A stretch of DNA of 64,000 nucleotides. It comes from Pseudomonadota bacterium. GTDB taxonomy: Bacteria > Pseudomonadota > Alphaproteobacteria > Rhizobiales > Methylopilaceae. The stretch lies in assembly GCA_023388965.1 (NCBI GenBank), contig JAEWFF010000004.1, positions 69,501-133,500 of the forward strand, given 5' to 3'. How positions within the stretch are numbered: position 1 is the first letter of the stretch; each line of letters begins with the position of its first letter. Made by a program: the position numbers and the translations under genes. Positions 17,632 to 24,195 of this stretch are shown one piece after another. The notes under the pieces are model-generated. The model did no database searches, was not told where the DNA came from, and saw only the letters and a program-made list of their open reading frames with translations.

Positions 17632-18135
17632 ATGAACATAACCAAGAGCTTCTACATTGCGCGCCTGCGCTCGCCGATCATGCTGGCGATGGCGCTGCTT
17701 GTATGTTTCACCGCCGCGCGCCTCGGCGCTTCGGCCACGACTCCCAATCTCGACTGGTATGCGGGCCTTGCGAAGCCCGCCTTTACACCGCCGAACTGGA
17801 TGTTCCCCGTCGCATGGACAATCCTATACGCGCTGATGGCGATTTCGCTCTGGCGCATCGTCAGGGCATCGAGCGGATGGGTGATCGGCAACAAGGCGCT
17901 TTTTCCGTTCTCCGTGCAGCTCGTTCTGAACGTCGCCTGGTCGTTCGCCTTCTTCGACGCCCGCAATCCGGCCGCCGGATTCATCGTGATCTGCTTCCTG
18001 ATCCCGGCCATCGTCTGGACGATGCGGACCTTCCACCTGCGCGATAAAGTCGCCGCATGGCTGCTTGCGCCCTACCTGCTTTGGGTGACTTATGCCGCCA
18101 TTCTCAACGCCGCGATCTGGCGGCTGAACGCGTGA
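17632..18135 (+). CDS. tspO: TspO/MBR family tryptophan-rich sensory protein
   Basis: 167 residues with five predicted membrane helices. The family signature is present: WYAGLAKPAFTPPNWMFPV followed by WTILYALMAISLW, then LVLNVAWSFAFF and WLLAPYLLWVTYAAILN. TspO binds porphyrins and related ligands and in Rhodobacter modulates photosynthetic gene expression in response to oxygen; elsewhere it is linked to stress. About 15-20 residues precede the first conserved helix, which is usual. Its TGA overlaps the GTG start of the HIG1 gene, so the pair is probably translationally coupled. Confidence 0.92.
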   Translation: MNITKSFYIARLRSPIMLAMALLVCFTAARLGASATTPNLDWYAGLAKPAFTPPNWMFPVAWTILYALMAISLWRIVRASSGWVIGNKALFPFSVQLVLNVAWSFAFFDARNPAAGFIVICFLIPAIVWTMRTFHLRDKVAAWLLAPYLLWVTYAAILNAAIWRLNA

Positions 18136-18323
18136 GCTTCATGGACAAGATATTCGTCATCATCGCCATCGGGGCCGTCACTGTCGTGCTCGGCATGGGC
18201 CTCTGGAACATGATGAGCGGCGGCTCCCCCAGCCGGTCGCAGAACCTGATGCGCTGGCGCGTCCTGTTGCAGGCGGTTGCGATCGCGGTGATCCTCATTA
18301 CCCTGTGGGCCGTGGGGCGCTAG
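18132..18323 (+). CDS. HIG1 domain twin-transmembrane protein
   Basis: 63 residues from the GTG at 18132, which overlaps the tspO stop (GTGA); an ATG at 18141 would give 60. Two membrane helices (FVIIAIGAVTVVLGMGLWNM and LLQAVAIAVILITLWAVG) are separated by a short loop containing SQNLMRWRVLLQ, the HIG1 motif. HIG1 proteins associate with cytochrome c oxidase in mitochondria and are common small proteins in alphaproteobacteria. Coupling to tspO hints at a heme or respiratory link, which is inference. Confidence 0.82.
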   Translation: MSFMDKIFVIIAIGAVTVVLGMGLWNMMSGGSPSRSQNLMRWRVLLQAVAIAVILITLWAVGR

Positions 18324-18344
18324 CCCCGGGACAAGGGGGCGCAT

Positions 18345-19046
18345 GTGGTCTTCGTGCCGCTCAGCGACGAGAATCCGCGGCTCGTCGTGCGCTATCCCTA
18401 CGTCGCGTGGACGCTGATCGCCCTCAATCTCGGCATCTACATCCTCTTCCAGTCCGGGCTCGCCTTCGACGCGAATGAGGCCGCGATCTACGGACTGGGC
18501 GTCATTCCCGCCGTCATCACCGGAAGCGCGCAGCTGCCCGCCGAACTCCATCTCCTGCCGGCGGGCTGGACCTTGCTGACCTCGCCGTTCCTGCACGGCG
18601 ATCCGCTGCACCTGATCGGCAACATGCTTTTCCTGTTCGTCTTCGGCGACAATATCGAGGACTCGATGGGCCATGCGCGGTTCGCCTTGTTCTATTTCCT
18701 GTGCGGCGCTGCCGGCGCGGGCGCGCATATCCTTGTCGTGCCCTACTCCGAGGCGCCGCTGATCGGCGCGTCGGGGGCGATTGCGGGCATCGTCGCCTCC
18801 TATCTGCTGCTGCATCCACGCGTGAAAATGTGGATCCTGCTGTTCGGCCGCATTCCGCTGAAAGTCACCGCCTTCTGGATCATCGGCGCATGGGCCGTCG
18901 TGCAGATCGCCAGCACCGTCGTCGGTAACGACGCATCCGTAGGCTGGTGGGCGCATATCGGCGGCTTCGTCGCCGGCGCGGCGCTGACGGCGCTCCTGAA
19001 ACGGCCGGACGTGCCGTGGTTCGGCCGTCCGCCGAAGACGCTCTAG
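18345..19046 (+). CDS. Rhomboid family intramembrane serine protease
   Basis: 233 residues from a GTG at 18345 with AAGGGGG 6 bases upstream. Six or seven membrane helices. The catalytic dyad is present: Ser143 in IGASGAIAG and His204 in WWAHIGGF, with the oxyanion-hole Asn93 in HLIGNMLF. Rhomboids cleave transmembrane substrates within the membrane; the substrate here is unknown. The gene follows the HIG1 gene by 21 bases on the same strand, so tspO-HIG1-rhomboid may be one transcript. Confidence 0.92.
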   Translation: MVFVPLSDENPRLVVRYPYVAWTLIALNLGIYILFQSGLAFDANEAAIYGLGVIPAVITGSAQLPAELHLLPAGWTLLTSPFLHGDPLHLIGNMLFLFVFGDNIEDSMGHARFALFYFLCGAAGAGAHILVVPYSEAPLIGASGAIAGIVASYLLLHPRVKMWILLFGRIPLKVTAFWIIGAWAVVQIASTVVGNDASVGWWAHIGGFVAGAALTALLKRPDVPWFGRPPKTL

Positions 19047-19073
19047 CCGCACCCTGCCCGGGAATTACGCATA

Positions 19074-19095
19074 AAAAAAGCGCCGTTGCGGCGCG
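19074..19095 (-). terminator. Terminator of the BrnA-like gene
   Basis: A 5-base-pair GCGCC/GGCGC stem with a 5-base loop is followed, reading leftward, by seven T. It lies between the convergent rhomboid and BrnA-like genes and serves the latter. Confidence 0.75.
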
Positions 19096-19159
19096 TATCG
19101 GGCTTGCCCGGACAAAGGGAACGCCGAGGCCGTCGACCGGCCCCGGCGCAAGATTCAAA

Positions 19160-19462
19160 TCAGCTGCGCTTCACCATGTAGCTGCGCAGAACGCTGTTGA
19201 TCTCGGTCTGGTACTTGTCGGCCTTCTTCTTGAACCAGGCCACGACATCGGAATCGAGGCGGATCGTGACGGACTGCTTGACGGGCTTGAACGTACCCGC
19301 AGCGGTCTTCTTGCCGCGCGCCGGAGCGGCAGCGGCGGGCTTGCGGGCAACAACCTTCTTGACGGCCGGCTTGCGGGCGGCGGGCTTCTTGGCGGCGGCG
19401 GTCTTGCGGGCAGCGGGTTTCGCAGGCTTGGCTGCGCGGGACTTGGTTGCCTTCTTGGCCAT
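19160..19462 (-). CDS. Orphan BrnA-like ribbon-helix-helix protein with histone-like N-terminal tail
   Basis: 100 residues. Residues 1-60 are a Lys/Ala/Pro-rich repeat (KKPAARKPAVKKVVARKPAA) like histone H1 tails. Residues 62-98 form a BrnA-type DNA-binding domain (QSVTIRLDSDVVAWFKKKAD, then YQTEINSVLRSYM), the family of antitoxins paired with BrnT ribonuclease toxins. No BrnT-like gene is adjacent, so it is probably an orphan regulator or nucleoid-type protein. The ATG at 19462 has AAGGA 8 bases upstream. A clear promoter with a palindrome in its spacer lies 33 bases upstream, which suggests autoregulation. Confidence 0.8.
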   Translation of the reverse strand: MAKKATKSRAAKPAKPAARKTAAAKKPAARKPAVKKVVARKPAAAAPARGKKTAAGTFKPVKQSVTIRLDSDVVAWFKKKADKYQTEINSVLRSYMVKRS

Positions 19463-19494
19463 TTCGTTAATCCTTTCAGGAGGGGAAGGAACCC

Positions 19495-19523
19495 CTTATA
19501 GGTATGTACATACCAAAATGCAA
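19495..19523 (-). promoter_or_regulatory. Promoter with palindromic operator in the spacer
   Basis: Reading leftward, TTGCAT (19518-19523) and TATAAG (19495-19500) are separated by exactly 17 bases, an ideal sigma-70 spacing. The spacer holds the perfect 14-base palindrome GGTATGTACATACC (19501-19514) abutting the -10 box. A protein bound there would block polymerase. The BrnA-like product is the obvious candidate, but this is inference. Confidence 0.75.
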
Positions 19524-19640
19524 GCGCTTTCTGTTGATAGCGCGGGGGCTACCCCTAACCAATTGTTGACTCTCGCGCAAGAGCTTCCGCAACCGAAGGC
19601 CAAAGTTTGGCATTCTATGGTCGGGATTGAGAGTACGTGC

Positions 19641-19841
19641 ATGAACCCGGTCGCCGCCAACAGCTCTGCTGCCGCCATTCTGGAAGGCTATCGCCGCGCA
19701 ATGTCGGAATACACGCCGCTTGCGAGCCGTCCGGACGGCCGGATCGGCCTGACGGAGATCGTCGAACAGGCGACGGAGCGTGCGCAGGGCCTGCCGCCGC
19801 GCCTGCCGGGTACGGGCGAACGTCTCGACCGTACGGCCTGA
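19641..19841 (+). CDS. Small hypothetical protein
   Basis: 66 residues from the ATG at 19641 (MNPVAANSSAAAILEGYRRA), no recognised family. It looks soluble, with an amphipathic N-terminal helix and a Pro-rich C-terminus (GLPPRLPGTGERLDR). It heads a rightward series of three tiny genes. The ribosome binding site is weak, so both the start and the reality of the gene are moderately uncertain. Confidence 0.45.
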   Translation: MNPVAANSSAAAILEGYRRAMSEYTPLASRPDGRIGLTEIVEQATERAQGLPPRLPGTGERLDRTA

Positions 19842-19894
19842 TTTACAAGGGAAAATTAACTCTGCCTTTACGAGGTGCGGCCCAAAGTCCACAC

Positions 19895-20089
19895 ATGGAT
19901 ACGTCCGCACTGGCCGCCAGTCTTGCCGGAATGAACAGCGCTGCCACCGCACAGCAGATGTCGCTCGTCGCGGTCAGGCAGGCGCATGAAATGGCGCAGG
20001 CGGCGGTAAGTCTTTTGGCCAATGCGGCGGAGGCCGGGAAGGCGCTGGTTGCGCCCGGCATCGGCAATACACTGGACCGGAGCGCGTGA
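19895..20089 (+). CDS. YjfB-like putative motility protein
   Basis: 64 residues (MDTSALAASLAGMNSAATAQ, then VAVRQAHEMAQAAVSLL). The opening MD-x-SALA, the central Gln-rich turn and the single amphipathic helix fit the YjfB family of small proteins linked to motility in Bacillus and common in flagellated proteobacteria. No flagellar genes are nearby, so the assignment is by resemblance only. Its stop is one base before the next ATG, so the two genes are probably an operon. Confidence 0.6.
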   Translation: MDTSALAASLAGMNSAATAQQMSLVAVRQAHEMAQAAVSLLANAAEAGKALVAPGIGNTLDRSA

Positions 20090-20090
20090 G

Positions 20091-20360
20091 ATGAGCTTCG
20101 AGGTCAGCAAATCCGGCTATTTCATGTACAAGCCGAGCTGGCAGAAGGACCCGGGCGCGCGGATGAAGCAGATGAACCGCGCCGCCAGCGACAGCTATCA
20201 CGCCAATTTCACCGCGCTCGGCGGCAATCTTCTCAGCGCAACGGCCGATATGAGCGCGGGCATGATCGAGCTGACCACCCAGATGGTGACCAAGCGCCTA
20301 CAGGATCAGTTCGCCACAAAGCTCGAACAGGCCAAAGCCGGCCTCGACGTAAAGATCTAG
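20091..20360 (+). CDS. Small hypothetical protein, co-transcribed with the YjfB-like gene
   Basis: 89 residues (MSFEVSKSGYFMYKPSWQKD ... QFATKLEQAKAGLDVKI), no family recognised. It has no signal peptide or membrane segment; the C-terminal half is helical with Met/Ala/Thr-rich heptads. It starts one base after the YjfB-like stop and ends 10 bases from the convergent tlpA stop. The close coupling suggests a shared role with the YjfB-like protein, possibly motility; this is inference. Confidence 0.6.
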   Translation: MSFEVSKSGYFMYKPSWQKDPGARMKQMNRAASDSYHANFTALGGNLLSATADMSAGMIELTTQMVTKRLQDQFATKLEQAKAGLDVKI

Positions 20361-20370
20361 CCGTCCGGAC

Positions 20371-21018
20371 TTAACTTCCGAGCGCCGCGCCGATCAGCGC
20401 CTTGGCATCCTCCGACGCCCAGTCCGCCGGTCCCGGCAGATAGCCGATCTCACAGCCCTCGCCATCGACGATAAGCGTGGTCGGAAGCCCGACGCCCCGG
20501 CCCGCGACCTTCAGCTCCTGGAACAGATTGGCGCTCGGATCGGCATAGAAGCCGAGATCGCCGATCTTCAGCTCCTCCAGAAAATTACGCGGCTTATCAA
20601 GGCCTTGCGTATCTATGGAGACCGCGACCACCGTGAAGGCATCGCCGCCCATCTCGCTCTGCAGCGCGTTCAGTGCGGGCATTTCCTCGCGGCACGGCGC
20701 ACACCAGGTCGCCCAGATGTTCAGGAGAACCGTCTTTCCGGCGAAATCGGCCAGGGTCAGATCCTTGCCCTCGCCATCCTGAAAGCGCAGTTCGGGCAGT
20801 TTGCGCGGCAGGTCCGGCACCAGCACGCCGGCCACTTCCCCCCTGGCAAAAGGCTTCAGCCGGTCGGTAACGGTGCTATCGGTTGAGCATAGCGCGGCGC
20901 TTTCATTGCGCGTGGCGGGGCTTGTCATGTAAATCCCGGCCACGCCGACAATGACGCCGAGCACGGCGGCCGTCGCAATAATCCGCGCCGGCCGGACCGG
21001 CGCTTTCGTGTCGTTCAT
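20371..21018 (-). CDS. tlpA: TlpA family membrane-anchored thioredoxin
   Basis: 215 residues from the ATG at 21018 (MNDTKAPVRPARII). A single N-terminal membrane anchor (about residues 12-30) leads to a periplasmic thioredoxin fold with the redox motif WCAPC at 105-109 (in LNIWATWCAPCREEM) and the cis-proline in GVGLPTTLIVDG. Two further Cys (44 and one in GEGCEIGYLPG) match the extra pair seen in Bradyrhizobium TlpA, which reduces CuA-site and Sco cysteines for cytochrome oxidase assembly. It is divergent from argH with 37 bases between starts, an arrangement known in Rhizobiales. Confidence 0.9.
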   Translation of the reverse strand: MNDTKAPVRPARIIATAAVLGVIVGVAGIYMTSPATRNESAALCSTDSTVTDRLKPFARGEVAGVLVPDLPRKLPELRFQDGEGKDLTLADFAGKTVLLNIWATWCAPCREEMPALNALQSEMGGDAFTVVAVSIDTQGLDKPRNFLEELKIGDLGFYADPSANLFQELKVAGRGVGLPTTLIVDGEGCEIGYLPGPADWASEDAKALIGAALGS

Positions 21019-21055
21019 GTCAAGAAACCCTGTGCACTGCGAAGAGGCCGTACCA

Positions 21056-22447
21056 ATGAGCAACAAAATGTGGGGCGGGCGGTTCAGCCAGAGTCCCGAC
21101 GAGGTGCTCGAAGCCATCAATGTGTCGATCGACTTCGACCGCCGCTTCTATGCTCAGGATATCCGCGGCTCGCAAGCCCATGTGGCCATGCTGGCGCAGA
21201 CGGGCATCGTCGCGAAGGAAGACGCGGAGGCCATTTCCGAAGGGCTTTCGAAGGTTCTCGCGGAGATCGAGGACGGCACGTTCACATTCTCGCGGGCGCT
21301 CGAGGACATCCATCTGAACGTGGAATCGCGCCTTGCCGAACTGATCGGCGCGGCGGCCGGGCGCCTGCACACGGCGCGCTCGCGCAACGACCAGGTGGCG
21401 ACCGATTTCCGGCTGTATGTGCGCGATGTGATCGACGCGCTCGATGCCGCGCTCGCCGATCTGCAGACAAAGCTGGCGGAGCGGGCGCTGGAACATGCCG
21501 CGACCGTAATGCCCGGCTTCACGCATCTGCAAAGCGCCCAGCCGGTCACGTTCGGCCATCATCTGCTCGCTTATGTCGAAATGACGGCGCGCGACCGCGG
21601 CCGCTTCGCCGATGCACGGGCGCGGCTGAACGAAAGCCCGCTCGGCGCGGCGGCGCTTGCCGGTACGGGCTTTCCCATCGACCGCCACATGACCGCGGAA
21701 GCGCTCGGCTTTACGCGGCCCATGGCCAATTCGCTCGATGCCGTCTCCGCGCGCGATTTCGTGCTGGAGACCTTGTCCGCCGCCGCCATCTGCGCGACGC
21801 ATCTGTCGCGGCTGGCCGAGGAGATCGTGATCTGGACGACGCCGCAATTCGGCTTCATCCGCCTGTCCGACAAATTCACGACCGGCTCCTCGATCATGCC
21901 GCAGAAGCGCAATCCGGACGCCGCCGAACTCGTGCGCGGCAAGACCGGCCGCGTGATCGGCGCACTGGTCGGCCTGCTGACCGTGATGAAGGGCCTGCCG
22001 CTCGCCTATTCCAAGGACATGCAGGAGGACAAGGAAGGCACGTTCGACGCGCTCGACACGCTCGCCGTGTCCGTCGCGGCCATGGCCGGCATGATCGCCG
22101 ACATGACCGCCGATCCCGAGGCCATGAAGAAGGCCGCAGGCGCCGGCTATTCGACCGCGACCGATCTTGCGGACTATCTGGTGCGCGAACTGAAACTGCC
22201 CTTCCGCGAAGCGCACCATGTCTCGGGCCGCATCGTCGGCAAGGCATCCGATGCCGGCCTGCCGCTGGAGGAACTCACCCTCGCCGACATGCAGGCCGTC
22301 GAACCCCGGATCACCGAAGCCGTGTTCGGTGTGCTTGGGGCCGACAGATCGGTGACAAGCCGGACCTCGTTCGGCGGCACGGCCCCCGACAATGTGCGGC
22401 GCGAGGCCACGCGCTGGCTCGAAACCCTCGGCCGGACCGTGGCCTGA
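21056..22447 (+). CDS. argH: Argininosuccinate lyase
   Basis: 463 residues, the family length. It converts argininosuccinate to arginine and fumarate, the last step of arginine synthesis, as a cytoplasmic homotetramer. It opens MSNKMWGGRF; the fumarase-superfamily signature GSSIMPQKRNPD is present, with the catalytic Ser in its flexible loop, as is TARSRND (positions near 110). The ATG at 21056 has AGAGG 8 bases upstream. It heads the rightward series argH-lptM-lysA-TIGR02302. Confidence 0.98.
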   Translation: MSNKMWGGRFSQSPDEVLEAINVSIDFDRRFYAQDIRGSQAHVAMLAQTGIVAKEDAEAISEGLSKVLAEIEDGTFTFSRALEDIHLNVESRLAELIGAAAGRLHTARSRNDQVATDFRLYVRDVIDALDAALADLQTKLAERALEHAATVMPGFTHLQSAQPVTFGHHLLAYVEMTARDRGRFADARARLNESPLGAAALAGTGFPIDRHMTAEALGFTRPMANSLDAVSARDFVLETLSAAAICATHLSRLAEEIVIWTTPQFGFIRLSDKFTTGSSIMPQKRNPDAAELVRGKTGRVIGALVGLLTVMKGLPLAYSKDMQEDKEGTFDALDTLAVSVAAMAGMIADMTADPEAMKKAAGAGYSTATDLADYLVRELKLPFREAHHVSGRIVGKASDAGLPLEELTLADMQAVEPRITEAVFGVLGADRSVTSRTSFGGTAPDNVRREATRWLETLGRTVA

Positions 22448-22490
22448 GAGCACTTGCGCAATGCGCCCCTATCCGAGAGAGTGCCGCCCC

Positions 22491-22835
22491 ATGGTTCCGA
22501 CCTTCCTTCTTACGCCGACCGCGCGCCGCCGCCTCGCAATGGGCGTCGTGCTGACGGCCGTGCTGGTCGCCGCCGCCGGCTGCGGACGGCGCGGTGCGCT
22601 CGAAGCCCCGCCCGGGGCGACCGTGGCGCCCACAACGGCCCAGCCGCAGCGCCTCGTCGCGCCCGTGGCCGAGGTAACGACGTCCGATTTCGGCGATCTC
22701 GACACCAATCCGGACCTTCTGGTCGACGATTCACCGCGCACCGAAGGCCGGACCAGGGCCGTCGAGGTTGCCCCGGCTCCGGTCGATCCGAACAAGCCGA
22801 AGAAATCCTTCTTCCTCGACCCGCTCGTGAAGTGA
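22491..22835 (+). CDS. lptM: LptM-like small lipoprotein
   Basis: 114 residues from the ATG at 22491; an in-frame ATG at 22461 would add ten. A lipoprotein signal peptide ends at VAAAGC, followed by GRRGALEAPP, which resembles the CGxKGPL segment of LptM (YifL), the factor that promotes disulfide maturation of the LptD translocon. The remainder is a disordered Pro/Thr/Ala tail ending SFFLDPLVK, longer than in E. coli. Position between argH and lysA is typical: in many proteobacteria this lipoprotein precedes lysA. Confidence 0.8.
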   Translation: MVPTFLLTPTARRRLAMGVVLTAVLVAAAGCGRRGALEAPPGATVAPTTAQPQRLVAPVAEVTTSDFGDLDTNPDLLVDDSPRTEGRTRAVEVAPAPVDPNKPKKSFFLDPLVK

Positions 22836-22850
22836 GCCGGACGGCTCGCC

Positions 22851-24113
22851 ATGCATCATTTCGCCTATCGTGACGGCATGCTTCACGCCGAGGATGTCAG
22901 CCTCGCCGCAATCGCGGACGAGGTCGGCACGCCCGTCTACGTCTATTCGACCGCGACCCTTGAGCGGCATTACCACGTCTTTTCCGAGGCCTTCGAAGGC
23001 ATGGACGCGCTCGTCTGCTATGCGGTGAAGGCCAATTCCAACCAGGCCGTGCTGACGACGCTCGCAAGGCTCGGCTCGGGCATGGATGTCGTCTCGGGCG
23101 GCGAACTCATGCGCGCGCTCGCGGCCGGCGTCCCGGCAAGCCGCATCACCTTTTCCGGCGTCGGCAAGACGGCGGACGAGATGGCGGCGGCGCTTGATGC
23201 CGGCATTCTGTGCTTCAACGTGGAATCCGAACCCGAGCTCGACCTTCTGTCGAAGGTCGCGGCCGGGCGGAACGCCGTCGCGAAGATCGCGCTGCGCGTG
23301 AACCCCGATGTCGATGCGAAGACGCACGCCAAGATTTCGACCGGCAAGTCGGAGAACAAATTCGGCATCCCGTTCGCGCGCGCACGCGCGGTCTATGCGC
23401 ACGCCGCCACTTTGCCCGGCATCGAGGTGACGGGCGTCGACATGCATATCGGCAGCCAGATCACGGAGGTCGGCCCGTTCGACGCCGCCTTTGCGCTTCT
23501 GGCTGAACTTGTCGCTACATTGTGCGCCGACGGCCATACGATCGATCACGCCGATGTCGGCGGCGGGCTCGGCATTCCCTACAGGCTCGACAACGAGCCC
23601 CCGCCTCTGCCCGACGCCTATGCGCAGATCGTGCGCAAGCATATCGCTCCGCTGGGCGTCAGGCTCGTGCTCGAGCCCGGCCGCCTGATCGCCGGCAATG
23701 CCGGCATCCTGCTCACCCGCGTTCTCTACGTGAAGGAAGGGGCGGCCAAGAATTTCGTCATCGTCGACGCGGCGATGAACGATCTCATCCGCCCGACGCT
23801 TTACGAGGCGCATCACGACATCTGGCCGGTGAACGAGATTACATCGGACGGGCGCATGACTGCCGATGTCGTGGGCCCGGTCTGCGAGACGGGCGATTAT
23901 CTCGCGCTCGACCGTTCGCTGCCGCTCCTGAAGGCCGGCGATCTCGTCGCCGTCATGACGGCAGGCGCCTATGGCGCGACGCAATCCTCGACCTACAATA
24001 CCCGCGCCCTCGTGCCTGAAGTGCTGGTCAGGGGCGAGCGGGCGGCACTGGTGCGGCCGCGCCTCGATGCCGCGGCGCTGATTGCGCTCGATCAGGTTCC
24101 GGACTGGCTCTGA
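22851..24113 (+). CDS. lysA: Diaminopimelate decarboxylase
   Basis: 420 residues. A PLP enzyme (fold III) that decarboxylates meso-diaminopimelate to lysine, the last lysine step. The PLP lysine lies in VCYAVKANSN (about residue 60), the glycine-rich phosphate loop in HADVGGGLGIPY, and the dimer-interface cysteine in GPVCETGD. Other expected segments are present (DMHIGSQI, LEPGRLIAGNAG). It starts 15 bases after the lptM gene and ends 82 bases before the TIGR02302 gene. Confidence 0.98.
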   Translation: MHHFAYRDGMLHAEDVSLAAIADEVGTPVYVYSTATLERHYHVFSEAFEGMDALVCYAVKANSNQAVLTTLARLGSGMDVVSGGELMRALAAGVPASRITFSGVGKTADEMAAALDAGILCFNVESEPELDLLSKVAAGRNAVAKIALRVNPDVDAKTHAKISTGKSENKFGIPFARARAVYAHAATLPGIEVTGVDMHIGSQITEVGPFDAAFALLAELVATLCADGHTIDHADVGGGLGIPYRLDNEPPPLPDAYAQIVRKHIAPLGVRLVLEPGRLIAGNAGILLTRVLYVKEGAAKNFVIVDAAMNDLIRPTLYEAHHDIWPVNEITSDGRMTADVVGPVCETGDYLALDRSLPLLKAGDLVAVMTAGAYGATQSSTYNTRALVPEVLVRGERAALVRPRLDAAALIALDQVPDWL

Positions 24114-24195
24114 GGCTCACGTTCACAAGGGCGCCACGGCCCCTCCCGCGCCGCATTCGGAATGCTAAAATCCCCCGGATGAGGATGTTTTATCC

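Noticed and set aside
19160..19462. A BrnT/BrnA toxin-antitoxin module
   Set aside because: Only the BrnA-like half is present. Neither neighbour (rhomboid, 66-residue protein) resembles BrnT.
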